A stretch of 64,000 nucleotides of DNA from assembly GCA_965227335.1 (NCBI GenBank), contig CBDDFV010000001.1, forward strand, positions 744,001 through 808,000. The letters are read 5' to 3'. The notes under the pieces are model-generated. The model was not told where the DNA came from. It was given only the letters and a program-made list of their open reading frames with translations, and made no database searches. Positions 1-8,146 of this stretch are shown here, piece by piece; positions within the stretch are counted from its first letter, which is position 1, and the number at the start of each line of letters is the position of its first letter. Source of the DNA: CBDDFV01 sp965227335. GTDB lineage: Bacteria; Planctomycetota; Phycisphaerae; Phycisphaerales; SM1A02. The position numbers were made by a program, and so were the translations under genes.

Positions 1-40
1 CCGACCCGGGAATCCCCGCGCCGGATCATTCAGGCCCCGA

Positions 41-292
41 TCAGCTTTCGGCGCCGACCGCCTGCTTGATGTGCTCGATCGCCTGGCCGACGGTCTGGAT
101 CTTCTCCGCCTGTTCGTCGGGGATGTTGATCTCAAACTCGTCCTCGAACTCCATGACGAGCTCGACGGTGTCCAGGCTGTCGGCGTTCAGGTCGTTCGTG
201 AAGCTCGTTTCGCGGCCGATGTCGGACTTGTCCACGCCCATCTGCTCGCTGACAATCTCGATCACCTTGGCTTCGATTTCAGCCTCGCTCAC
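41..292 (-). CDS. acpP: Acyl carrier protein
   Basis: This 83-residue protein carries growing acyl chains on a phosphopantetheine arm during fatty-acid synthesis in the cytoplasm. The four-helix ACP signature is clear: the attachment motif DLNADSLD puts the modified serine at residue 39, followed by an acidic helix (VELVMEFEDEFEI) that docks partner enzymes. The length is normal for the family. It lies 108 bp downstream of fabG on the same strand, the usual fabG-acpP order; fabF would be expected next, beyond the window edge. The first 40 bases of the window hold no other gene. Confidence 0.98.
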   Translation of the reverse strand: MSEAEIEAKVIEIVSEQMGVDKSDIGRETSFTNDLNADSLDTVELVMEFEDEFEINIPDEQAEKIQTVGQAIEHIKQAVGAES

Positions 293-400
293 GGCGGTTT
301 CTCCTGGAAAACGGGGCCGAGTCGCCGACCCGCATGCAAGGCGACACTATAGCCAGATTCCGAACACTTGCAATCCGGGAAGGCCCGGTCTCCCGACGGG

Positions 401-1165
401 TCACGGAGCCAGACCGCCGTCCACCACCAGCACCTGGCCCGTCACGTACGAAGCGCCCTCCGAGGCGAGGAACGACGCGGCGGATGCGATCTCGTCCACC
501 CGGCCGAACCGACGCACCGGAATCGTCTTCGCCGCCTCCGCCCGCACCGACTCCGGCAACGCCTCCGTCATGTCCGTCTCGACGAAACCCGGAGCCAGCA
601 CGTTCGCCGTCACACCCTTCGGCGCCAGCTCCTTCGCAATCGTCTTGGTCAGACCGACCAGACCCGCCTTCGCCGCCGCGTAGTTCGCCTGACCCGGGTT
701 CCCCATCAACCCCGTCACCGATCCGATGTTCACGATCCGACCGTAGCGGCCTCGCATCATCGGCCGCGCGGCGGCCCGGCAGCCGACGAACGCCGATCGC
801 AGGTTGATCGAGATCACGTCGTCGAAGTCCTGATCGCTCATTCGGAGCAGGAGTCCGTCACGGGTCATTCCCGCGTTGTTCACGAGGACGTCGAGCCGGC
901 CGTGGGTCTCCGCGGTCCGCTCGATCAGTCCGCCCCACGCCTCGGCGTCGCTCACGTCGCACGGCTCGACCGACGCCGCGCCGCCGGCGTCGCCGATCGC
1001 CGACGCCACGGTCTGCAGTCCGTCGGCGGACCGGGCGACGAGGACGACATGCATGCCGTCCGCCGCCAGTCGTTCGGCGATCGATCGTCCGATGCCCCGG
1101 CTGGCGCCCGTCACGATCGCGACCCGCGTTTCCGCTGTGCCCTTGCTCACGCTGTGCCTCGTCAT
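401..1165 (-). CDS. fabG: 3-oxoacyl-ACP reductase
   Basis: This 254-residue short-chain dehydrogenase reduces 3-oxoacyl-ACP with NADPH in the elongation cycle. It shows the cofactor motif TGASRGIG near residue 20, the NNAG motif, the catalytic serine in NIGSVTG, and an intact YAAAK active site (NYAAAKAG). The C-terminal VVDGG motif is also present. The start at 1165 is the most upstream in frame; an internal GTG six codons on is an alternative. A terminator at 1215-1254 separates it from the upstream fabD-lipoprotein genes, so fabG-acpP probably has its own promoter in 1166-1214, although I see no convincing one. Confidence 0.96.
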   Translation of the reverse strand: MTRHSVSKGTAETRVAIVTGASRGIGRSIAERLAADGMHVVLVARSADGLQTVASAIGDAGGAASVEPCDVSDAEAWGGLIERTAETHGRLDVLVNNAGMTRDGLLLRMSDQDFDDVISINLRSAFVGCRAAARPMMRGRYGRIVNIGSVTGLMGNPGQANYAAAKAGLVGLTKTIAKELAPKGVTANVLAPGFVETDMTEALPESVRAEAAKTIPVRRFGRVDEIASAASFLASEGASYVTGQVLVVDGGLAP

Positions 1166-1214
1166 CTGTCTCGGGACCGGGGGCGGAAGGCGCCTCCGGT
1201 GGGTCCCGTGGCCA

Positions 1215-1254
1215 ATGAAAAACCCGCTCGACGCCCGAAGCGTGGAGCGGGTTT
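1215..1254 (-). terminator. Rho-independent terminator after lipoprotein gene
   Basis: A perfect 10-bp inverted repeat (AAACCCGCTC / GAGCGGGTTT) with a 15-nt loop is followed on the minus strand by a run of five T. It sits 53 bp past the stop of the lipoprotein gene and before fabG, so it would end the rpmF-plsX-fabH-fabD-lipoprotein transcript. Confidence 0.8.
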
Positions 1255-1306
1255 CGGATTCTAGATGATCTTCACGCGGACGTCGCCGTCCGACGCGGGA
1301 GGAAAC

Positions 1307-2098
1307 TTACCTGAAGGGCGACTTCTGCTTCCGCTTGCCCCGCATGCCGCCCGGCGTCCGCTGCCGGCCGCCGCTCTCGTTCTCTTCGGCTTCCTCTTCC
1401 TCATCCTCGTCGGAGAAGTTCTGCTGGTTGACGATCAGCTCCTCGTCGGGCTGGGCCGCGAGGGCCTTTTCGTCATCGAGGATGTCGAACCACGCCTTGA
1501 TGCGGTCGGCGCCGCTGAGCTTGTTCATCATGTCCGGCGGACAGGGGACCGCTTCGAAGACGAAGTCGCCGGTCACGTCGTCGAACGACCACATCTGCGG
1601 CTCGTAGTCCGGAATGATCTCGTCGCCGATCTCGAAGACCGCCAGCACGACGGAGCCGCCGCCGTACGAGGCGGGAGCCTTGCCGGCCTTGGCGCGGATG
1701 ACGGCGATTTCGCTCGTCGCCTCGCTCCATTCGCCGGACTCGGTCATCTGATCGAGCTGGTAGCGGTCGACCGCCGAGAGCATCGGGCTCAGGGCATCCG
1801 ACTCGCCACGCGCGAACGCGTCGAGGAACTCGAGCAGCGCGATCCGGCCCTCGGTCGACGACGGCAGGCCGTCCTCTTCCACCTGGACCCGCGGGTCGAT
1901 GCCGAGTTCGGCCATCAACTGCTCCAGTGACTTCGCCTTCGGCTTCGGGGCGGGCGGAGGCGGCGGCGGGGCCTTCCGGGCCTCCGCCACGGGCTCGGGC
2001 TCGGGTTCGCTGCAGCCCGGCAGGGCGATGATGCTCAGCACCATCGCGGCGCCGCCGACGCCCAGCCAGTTCGACCACATTCGCTTACGGCTCATCAT
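1307..2098 (-). CDS. Hypothetical lipoprotein
   Basis: I do not recognise the family of this 263-residue protein. It begins with a basic stretch and hydrophobic segment ending in the lipobox LPGC, so the mature protein should start at a lipidated cysteine near residue 29. A proline-rich linker (KAPPPPPPAPKPKAK) follows, then an acidic globular part of about 160 residues, and a basic C-terminus after an acidic DEDEEEEAEEN stretch. The gene overlaps the end of fabD by 14 bp (11 bp if the second ATG at 2095 is used), so it is probably translationally coupled to the fatty-acid genes. It is followed by a good terminator. The product probably sits in the cell envelope, but its role is unknown. Confidence 0.85.
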   Translation of the reverse strand: MMSRKRMWSNWLGVGGAAMVLSIIALPGCSEPEPEPVAEARKAPPPPPPAPKPKAKSLEQLMAELGIDPRVQVEEDGLPSSTEGRIALLEFLDAFARGESDALSPMLSAVDRYQLDQMTESGEWSEATSEIAVIRAKAGKAPASYGGGSVVLAVFEIGDEIIPDYEPQMWSFDDVTGDFVFEAVPCPPDMMNKLSGADRIKAWFDILDDEKALAAQPDEELIVNQQNFSDEDEEEEAEENESGGRQRTPGGMRGKRKQKSPFR

Positions 2099-3053
2099 GA
2101 CTCGTCACTTTCGTCTGGCGATCAATTCGACGCATCAGACCCCGCAGAACGGCGCCTGGCGCTAATTCGTGATACTCGATCCCGTCCGTCGAAGCAAGAT
2201 CAACGCCCGGGACCGCCGCCGATCCGTCCCCCGACACCGCGGCGATCAGAGACTCACAACACGCGGTCCAACGCACCGGCTGCACAATCTGTTCGACGAG
2301 CCGCTGCTTCAGAAGTTCCATGTCATCCGCCAAATGCGGCTGACCCGTCACATTCGACCACACCGGGATCGTCGGCGACGAAAACTCCGCCCCCGCCAGC
2401 AGATCGCCCATCGCGTCCGCCGCGGGCTGCATGAGCGGCGAATGAAACGCCCCCGCCACCGACAACGCCGTGCACCGGAAACCACGCTCCGTCCCCACGG
2501 CAACCGCCCTCGCACACGCGTCAGACGATCCGGACAGCACGATCTGGCCAGGGGCGTTGAAATTGGCGCAGACGAGCACGCCGTCGCCCGCGGCGGCGTC
2601 GCAGACGCCCCGGGCCTCCTCCTCGCTCGCCCCGATCAGGGCCACCATGCCGCTCTCGCTCGCCTCCGCCGCGCCCTGCATCAGGCGGCCCCGGGCCGCC
2701 ACGAGTTGCAGGCCGGACGCGAAGTCAAAGACGCCGCTGAGACACAGGGCGGTGTATTCGCCGAGCGAAAGGCCCGCCGCGGCGACCGGATTGAGGCCTG
2801 AATCGGCCATGGCGCGAGCACTGGCGATCGAGCAGGTGAAGATCGCGGGCTGGCTGACGTCGGTTCGGTTGAGGGTTTCGGCGGGGCCTTCGAAGCAGAT
2901 CCGGCTGAGCGGGGCGCCGAGGGCGTCGCCAAGCGCGGCGTCCGCTTCGTCGAACACCGCCTTCGCGGCGGGCGACGCCGTCGCCCACGCCTGTCCCATG
3001 CCCACGGTCTGGGCGCCCTGGCCCGGACCCAGCAGTACCGCTGCGGTCGTCAT
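2085..3053 (-). CDS. fabD: Malonyl-CoA:ACP transacylase
   Basis: This enzyme moves malonyl from CoA to ACP. It shows the GQGAQ motif at the N-terminus, the nucleophile motif GLSLGEYTAL, and a C-terminal GAFHSPLM motif with the catalytic histidine. I chose the ATG at 3053 (322 residues), because GGAGAG lies 9 nt before it and the protein then opens directly with the conserved MTTAAVLLGPGQG strand. An in-frame ATG at 3083 would add ten non-conserved residues. The gene follows fabH after a short gap and overlaps the lipoprotein gene at its end. Confidence 0.95.
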   Translation of the reverse strand: MTTAAVLLGPGQGAQTVGMGQAWATASPAAKAVFDEADAALGDALGAPLSRICFEGPAETLNRTDVSQPAIFTCSIASARAMADSGLNPVAAAGLSLGEYTALCLSGVFDFASGLQLVAARGRLMQGAAEASESGMVALIGASEEEARGVCDAAAGDGVLVCANFNAPGQIVLSGSSDACARAVAVGTERGFRCTALSVAGAFHSPLMQPAADAMGDLLAGAEFSSPTIPVWSNVTGQPHLADDMELLKQRLVEQIVQPVRWTACCESLIAAVSGDGSAAVPGVDLASTDGIEYHELAPGAVLRGLMRRIDRQTKVTSHDEP

Positions 3054-3123
3054 CGTGCGTTGCTCTCCGGTTGGTGTCTTCATGGACGCCGACGTCGCGG
3101 CCGGCGTTCGAACCCGGACGGCG

Positions 3124-4125
3124 CTAAACGCGCCAGACGCTGCTCGCCCAGGTCAGTCCGCCGCCGAACGCGGCGAAGATGATCGTGTCGCCTCGCTTCA
3201 CGCGTCCGGCTCGCCACAGTTCGTCGAAGCACAGGCCCACCGAGCCGGCGGAGCTGTTGCCGTAGCGATCGATATTGACGTAGACCTTGTCGGGATCGAG
3301 TCCGAGCTTCTCGCGGGCCGACTCGATGATGCGGACGTTGGACTGGTGGCAGATCACCTGGGCGACGTCGTCGGGCGTGAGTCCGGTGGCCTTGAACGCG
3401 TCTTCGATCACCTCGCAGAAGGTCGAGACCGCGAACTTGTAGACCTCGCGTCCCTGCATGCGGAGACAGCCGAGTCGGATCGGGTTGTCCCGGTCGAAGT
3501 CGGGGATCTCCTGCGGCCGGCGGGGCATGTAGAGCGTCTCCCAGCCGGAGCCGTCGGCGTGCATGCGCTGGTAGCGGCAGCCGAGGTCGGGATCGTCGTC
3601 CGCGGTGAGGATCACGGCGCCCGCGGCGTCGCCGAACAGGATCGACAGGCTGCGGTCGTCGTAATCCATGACGGTGCTCATGGCGTCGCAGCCGATGACG
3701 CCGATCGCCTTGTGTCGTCCGGAGCGAACGAGGGAGTCGGCGAGGTTGAGGGCGTAGACGAAGCCGCTGCACGCGGCGACGAGATCGAAGGCGGGGGTCG
3801 TGCCCGCGCCGACCGCCGCCGCGACCCGGCACGCTTCGGACGGGCAGGTCATCTCCGACGTCACGGAGGCGAGGATCAGGAGATCGAGATCGGTCGCGTC
3901 CATGTCCGCGTTCTCGAGCGCGCGTCGGAGCGCATCGACGGACAGCGTGAACGTGCCTTCGGTCTCCTGGTCCACGATGCGACGTTCGCGGATGCCCGTC
4001 CGCTTGACGATCCACTCGTCGGAGGTGTCGAGCATGCGCTCGAGGTCGGCGTTGGTGAGGACGCGGGGCGGGACGGCCGATCCGACGCCGGCGATTCGCA
4101 CCCCGATCGCGGGGACGCTCGTCAT
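3124..4125 (-). CDS. fabH: 3-oxoacyl-ACP synthase III
   Basis: This 333-residue condensing enzyme starts fatty-acid synthesis by joining acetyl-CoA or a related primer to malonyl-ACP. The catalytic triad is visible: Cys119 in AACSGF, His260 in ICHQSN, and Asn290 in YGNSSAGS. The ATG at 4125 overlaps the stop of plsX as ATGA, and the protein then begins with the expected GVRIAGVGSAVPPR strand. A longer frame extending upstream only reads through plsX. Order and spacing match the classical plsX-fabH-fabD operon. Confidence 0.97.
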   Translation of the reverse strand: MTSVPAIGVRIAGVGSAVPPRVLTNADLERMLDTSDEWIVKRTGIRERRIVDQETEGTFTLSVDALRRALENADMDATDLDLLILASVTSEMTCPSEACRVAAAVGAGTTPAFDLVAACSGFVYALNLADSLVRSGRHKAIGVIGCDAMSTVMDYDDRSLSILFGDAAGAVILTADDDPDLGCRYQRMHADGSGWETLYMPRRPQEIPDFDRDNPIRLGCLRMQGREVYKFAVSTFCEVIEDAFKATGLTPDDVAQVICHQSNVRIIESAREKLGLDPDKVYVNIDRYGNSSAGSVGLCFDELWRAGRVKRGDTIIFAAFGGGLTWASSVWRV

Positions 4126-5159
4126 GCGGCGTCTTCCATGTTCTCGGCCTCGGCGAGTCGGCGTGAGATCGCCTCGTTCACGTTGGCCGTGACGAACTTC
4201 CGCGCGCGTCCGACCGCGTTGCGGATCGTCACCGCCTTGCTCGAGCCGTGGGCGATCAGGCAGACGCCGTTGCACCCGAGGAGGGGGGCGCCGCCGTATT
4301 CGTGATAGTCGTGGTCCGCGTAGAGCTTCTGGACGATCGGCTGGAACTGCTTCGCGAGTTCGGGGCTCTGGCGGCCGAGTTCGCGGGCGATCGCCTTGAA
4401 GATGCCGGCCGACAGCCCTTCGGCGAGTTTCAGCATCACGTTGCCGACCATGCCGTCGGTGATCACCACGTCCGCCCCGCCGTCGAAGACGGAGCGGCCT
4501 TCGATGTACCCGATGAAGTTGAGATCGGCGGAGTCGCGCAGCCGGTCCCGCGCCTCCTTCATCTCGGTCGTGCCCTTCTGCTCTTCGCCGCCGACGTTCA
4601 TGAGCGCGACGCGGGGCGACTCGATGCCTTCGATCCGCCGCGCGTAGACGTCGCCCATCACGCCGTACTGCGCGAGGTGGTGGGGTTTGGGTTCGATGTT
4701 GGCCCCGACGTCGATGAGCACGATGGGCCCGGCGAACGTGGGCACGGTCACGGCGATGCCGGGGCGATGCACGTTCGCGAGCCTTCGCATGTACATCTGG
4801 AACGCGGAGACGCACGCCCCGGTGTTGCCGGCGGAGATCACCGCGTCCAGCGGGGCCTGCCCGCGCTTCGCCGCCCGCTTCTCCGTCCCGAGTTCGGCGA
4901 GGACGGTGATGGAGCTGTCTTTCTTGGTGCGGACCGCTTCGACCGGGGGCTCCGCCATCGAGATGACCTCGGTGGTGGGCACGATCTCGATGCGGCCGTC
5001 GTTCACGCCCGCGCGATCGATCCATGAATTGATGACCGCCTCGTCGCCCACCAGCACCAACGCATCGTCGGCGGCCAGGAGTTCGAGGGACTGAATCGCG
5101 CCATCCAGGATGGCGTCGGGGGCGTTATCGCCGCCCATGACGTCGACGCCGATGCGCAT
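4122..5159 (-). CDS. plsX: Phosphate acyltransferase PlsX
   Basis: This 345-residue protein makes acyl-phosphate from acyl-ACP for phospholipid synthesis and works at the inner face of the membrane. The N-terminal MRIGVDVMGGDNAPDAI is diagnostic, followed by SAGNTGA and the ANIEPKPHHLAQYG segment that are conserved in the family. The gene starts 4 bp after rpmF and overlaps fabH by 4 bp, so rpmF, plsX and fabH are very likely one transcript. Confidence 0.97.
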   Translation of the reverse strand: MRIGVDVMGGDNAPDAILDGAIQSLELLAADDALVLVGDEAVINSWIDRAGVNDGRIEIVPTTEVISMAEPPVEAVRTKKDSSITVLAELGTEKRAAKRGQAPLDAVISAGNTGACVSAFQMYMRRLANVHRPGIAVTVPTFAGPIVLIDVGANIEPKPHHLAQYGVMGDVYARRIEGIESPRVALMNVGGEEQKGTTEMKEARDRLRDSADLNFIGYIEGRSVFDGGADVVITDGMVGNVMLKLAEGLSAGIFKAIARELGRQSPELAKQFQPIVQKLYADHDYHEYGGAPLLGCNGVCLIAHGSSKAVTIRNAVGRARKFVTANVNEAISRRLAEAENMEDAA

Positions 5160-5163
5160 GGGA

Positions 5164-5349
5164 TCAGCGGTCCTTCGCCGCCTTCACGGACAGCCCGGGA
5201 CGCACGTAGCCGCACTCGCGGCACGCCGCGTGGGGCTGCTTCGCCGACCCGCAGTTCGGGCACGAGATCGTCGTGGTCGCGCTGATCGCGTGGTGCGAGC
5301 GGCGCTTGCGCTTCCGGCTCGGGGACGTACGGAATGCGGGAACAGGCAT
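5164..5349 (-). CDS. rpmF: Ribosomal protein L32
   Basis: This 61-residue protein of the large ribosomal subunit has the L32 opening MPVPAFRTSPSRKRKRRSHH and a zinc ribbon made of CPNCG and CRECG. It heads the plsX-fabH-fabD operon, a linkage seen in many bacteria. A strong promoter lies 145 bp upstream, leaving a leader of roughly 140 nt containing two small hairpins. Confidence 0.96.
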   Translation of the reverse strand: MPVPAFRTSPSRKRKRRSHHAISATTTISCPNCGSAKQPHAACRECGYVRPGLSVKAAKDR

Positions 5350-5430
5350 GGCTCAGGCTCGCCTTCTGGTCTGCGCGAGGTCGCCCGTTGGGGCCGGACG
5401 CGCGTCGGGACGGAGGATCGGTCGGGAGCT

Positions 5431-5474
5431 GAGGGTGAAAACCCTCGTCATGACCTCAGAACGGCGATTTCGCC
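5431..5474 (-). promoter_or_regulatory. Hairpins in the rpmF leader
   Basis: Two short hairpins lie between the promoter and rpmF: GAGGGT/ACCCTC at 5431-5446 and GGCGA/CGCC at 5463-5474. A long structured leader before a ribosomal-protein gene could serve autoregulation, but nothing in the sequence proves this. Confidence 0.3.
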
Positions 5475-5493
5475 GGCCGAGGCAAGAAGAGAG

Positions 5494-5522
5494 AATGTAG
5501 GCAGACGGTCGGGTCGTGTCAA
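5494..5522 (-). promoter_or_regulatory. Sigma-70-type promoter of rpmF-plsX-fab operon
   Basis: On the minus strand a perfect -35 hexamer TTGACA (5517-5522) is followed after exactly 17 bp by TACATT (5494-5499). It lies between the end of the eight-gene cluster and rpmF and points toward rpmF. Confidence 0.75.
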
Positions 5523-5552
5523 GGTGAGCGGTCCCGGGGGGCCGGACGCCCG

Positions 5553-6554
5553 TCAGCCGGTCAGCTTGGTCAGGTGGAGCCAGTCCGTGAAGAGGAACTC
5601 CAGTCGGATCGAGAGCAGGGCGATGCGGCCCATGACGGTGTAGCCGAACGCCGCGCCGAACGTGATCATCAGGAACCAGATCCCCACCCGGGCGGTCTTG
5701 CCGACCACGCCCTTGTGTTCGATCGAGAAGAAGAAGTACACGAGGCAGGTGAGCACCCCGATGACCTTCAGGAGGTTCTTGAGCGACTGCCAGAAGTCGA
5801 AGCCCTGGTCCTGGCTCATCACGATGATGGGTTCGATGGACGTCTTGATCTGGGCGAGGAAGTCGGCGTGGAGGAAGCCGATCAGGCGGATGCCGCAGAA
5901 GACCCCGATGATGAACGCCATCGGCCAGCGGGAGATCCACCCGGCCACCGGCGAAAGCCGCATGAGCAGCATGACGCTCAGCGTGAGCGGGATCAGGTAG
6001 AGCAGGAACGTCTCCCACGAGAACGCGGGGTCGACGCCCGGCAGGGCCCACGCCGTCACCGGTCCGGGGGCCAGTTTGACGAGCAGGTTGGGCACCAGGG
6101 TCTGCCAGAACCCGATGACCATCCAGTACGCGGCGGTCACGCCGACCACGACGGATTCGGCCACCTTGTAGAACGGATTGTCCTTGTAGAGGAAGGACAG
6201 GATCGCGAGGGTGAAGAGGGCCCCGAGCCAGAGACCGAGGGTCTGGACGGGACTGTACTCGTACGCCGCGCGATCGGCTTCGGGCACGCGATCGAGGTCG
6301 TAGCTGACGTCCCTGACCACGGTCCACTCGCGATAGGCGTCGGCGGGGGGATCGGCGGGGAGGACGATGTCGAACGCCTCCGCCTCGTTGAGGTTGATCC
6401 ACTCGGCGCCGTCGTCGCCGTCGACCTTGAGGTAGCGTTTGGTCTCGGTCTTCACCCACGCCTGGCCGACGCCGTCACGGGACATGACGTTGAGGGCGAC
6501 GCCGACGGCGCCGAGGAGGATGAGCACGGTCCAGATGATCGTCTCGCGTTTCAT
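5553..6554 (-). CDS. Polytopic membrane protein, last gene of MutL cluster
   Basis: This 333-residue protein is not a family I can name. It has an N-terminal membrane helix (TVLILLGAVGVALNVMS), a hydrophilic stretch of about 110 residues, then five or six further hydrophobic segments between roughly residues 110 and 315, for example LWLGALFTLAILSFLY and FIIGVFCGIRLIGFL. The hydrophilic loop probably faces the periplasm. It is the last of eight genes and lies one base past the neighbouring gene at 6556, so it is certainly cotranscribed and its product probably joins the same membrane assembly. Confidence 0.8.
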   Translation of the reverse strand: MKRETIIWTVLILLGAVGVALNVMSRDGVGQAWVKTETKRYLKVDGDDGAEWINLNEAEAFDIVLPADPPADAYREWTVVRDVSYDLDRVPEADRAAYEYSPVQTLGLWLGALFTLAILSFLYKDNPFYKVAESVVVGVTAAYWMVIGFWQTLVPNLLVKLAPGPVTAWALPGVDPAFSWETFLLYLIPLTLSVMLLMRLSPVAGWISRWPMAFIIGVFCGIRLIGFLHADFLAQIKTSIEPIIVMSQDQGFDFWQSLKNLLKVIGVLTCLVYFFFSIEHKGVVGKTARVGIWFLMITFGAAFGYTVMGRIALLSIRLEFLFTDWLHLTKLTG

Positions 6555-6555
6555 C

Positions 6556-7431
6556 TCAACGCTCCTCCCCGCGGCGGCGGCCGATGAAGTAGATGATGTT
6601 GCCGCCGAGGATCAGGGCGATCATGAGCAGGTGGGCGATGAGCTGCGGTCCCATCCGACGGGCCCCCTCGACGTATTTGTCGGGGAGTTCGCCGTCCGGT
6701 CCGCGGACGTCATCGCCGTACTTTTCGAAGACGAGCTTCTCGTACTCCGCCGCGCCCTTGATCGCGCCGAGCAGTCCCGGCAGCTGATCGGGCACGTAGG
6801 GGTAGAGGATGGGCGCCTGGACGCCGGTGCAGCCGGCCACGATGTCGAGGTCGTAGGGGGTGACGGCGTAGAGCACCCATTCCTTGGTGCCCGCGTAGCC
6901 GGCGGAGACGTTGACGATGAGGTCGAACGCCTGGATGTCGTTGACGTCCGCCAGCATCGGCAGGTCGCTGAGCGGGGTGCCTTCGGAGTCGGTCGGATAC
7001 ATCTGGGCGAGGTCGGTGACGATGACCTTGATCACGCCTTCGTCGCCCGCCTTGTACCCGAGGTTCACGTAGTCCACGCCGTAGGCGTACTCGGGGAAGT
7101 CGGCGTTGAGGACGTTGTTGACGACCTTGTCGATCATGGGCGGGCCCGCCGGCCACAGCGTGAGGAAGCACATCCGCACTTTCTTCTTCGCGCAGTGGTA
7201 GACGAACGACGTCGCCATCGGCCCGAGTTCGCCCTCGCTCGCGGGGTCGTAGTCGTAGGCCATGAGGACGAGGTCGCCCTCCTCGAGCTGCTCGATCTTC
7301 TCGAAGGTCGACTGCGACAGTCCCGTCGGCTGCTCGGGGAAGCGCGACTGGAAGATGATGGGCAGGGCGATCGCCAGGAACATCGCGAGGAAGATCCAGC
7401 GTCGGTCGAGATCACGGAAGAACTCGTACAT
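6556..7431 (-). CDS. Membrane-anchored protein with two end helices, MutL cluster
   Basis: This 291-residue protein has one hydrophobic helix near residues 13-28 (WIFLAMFLAIALPIIF) and one near the C-terminus (LIAHLLMIALILGGNIIYFI) followed by a basic tail. The roughly 220 residues between them form a soluble alpha/beta-looking domain (VLMAYDYDPASEGELGPMAT, RMCFLTLWPAGPPMID). No enzymatic motif is recognisable. Both ends are anchored, so the domain probably lies on one side of the membrane like a receptor or partner-binding module. It is separated from the preceding gene by 3 bp. Confidence 0.8.
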   Translation of the reverse strand: MYEFFRDLDRRWIFLAMFLAIALPIIFQSRFPEQPTGLSQSTFEKIEQLEEGDLVLMAYDYDPASEGELGPMATSFVYHCAKKKVRMCFLTLWPAGPPMIDKVVNNVLNADFPEYAYGVDYVNLGYKAGDEGVIKVIVTDLAQMYPTDSEGTPLSDLPMLADVNDIQAFDLIVNVSAGYAGTKEWVLYAVTPYDLDIVAGCTGVQAPILYPYVPDQLPGLLGAIKGAAEYEKLVFEKYGDDVRGPDGELPDKYVEGARRMGPQLIAHLLMIALILGGNIIYFIGRRRGEER

Positions 7432-7434
7432 GGT

Positions 7435-8133
7435 TCAATCCTCCCCCGTGCCGATGTAGGACCGGTCGATGCCGAGCAGGATCTTCAGCGCCACCGACGC
7501 CGTGCCCAGCGCGATGCCGATCATGATCGCGCGGTTCCCCGCCGTGTTGAAGACCTTCATGATCGTCACCGTGAGGTTCTCGAGCTTCAGGCCGCTCAGC
7601 CAGTCCGGCAGCCCCTGCGTCAGCCACGGACCCGCGAAGGTCCGGCCGAGCAGAATGATGAAGGCGGTGCCGAGCAGCAGCAGCGCTTCGATGTTCTTCG
7701 CCCGGAACGCCCGGAACGCGGCGGACGCCACGTAGAACGCGAGCATCGCGAACATCGTCGCCGTGAGCGGCTTGAACATGTACTCGTAGCCGAAGTTGAA
7801 CGGGCTCCCGGTCTGGTCGTAGCCGGCGGCCCACGGGTGGCCCGGGTACTGCTCGTTGAGCGGGGCCCCGATCTTGCCCAGCCCCACCGCGAGCATGAAG
7901 AAGAAGCCCGCCATCGTGATCACCGAGTACGCCCACCCCGCCTGGCGGTCGGAGATCTTCTTGAGGTGAATCTTCATCAGGCTGCCGCCGCCGAGGACGA
8001 ACGCGACCGCCGCGAGAATGTTGAACCACTCCGTCACGTACTCGCCCCAGTTCTGGGTGTACGGGATGAAGTAGGCGACGATCATGACGAAGCCGCCGAT
8101 CGACGCGAGCAGCAGGGGAATCGTGCGTTTCAT
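7435..8133 (-). CDS. Polytopic membrane protein, MutL cluster
   Basis: This 232-residue protein is mostly hydrophobic, with about six predicted helices: LLLASIGGFVMIVAYFI, WFNILAAVAFVLGGGSLM, AYSVITMAGFFFMLAVGL, ATMFAMLAFYVASAAFRAF, ALLLLGTAFIILLGRTF and a C-terminal segment. A hydrophilic loop precedes the fourth helix. I recognise no transport or catalytic motif. The start is 13 bp from the stop of the fibronectin-like gene upstream, and its end lies 3 bp before the next gene, so it is locked into the operon. Confidence 0.8.
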   Translation of the reverse strand: MKRTIPLLLASIGGFVMIVAYFIPYTQNWGEYVTEWFNILAAVAFVLGGGSLMKIHLKKISDRQAGWAYSVITMAGFFFMLAVGLGKIGAPLNEQYPGHPWAAGYDQTGSPFNFGYEYMFKPLTATMFAMLAFYVASAAFRAFRAKNIEALLLLGTAFIILLGRTFAGPWLTQGLPDWLSGLKLENLTVTIMKVFNTAGNRAIMIGIALGTASVALKILLGIDRSYIGTGED

Positions 8134-8146
8134 TGGTCTCGATTCC

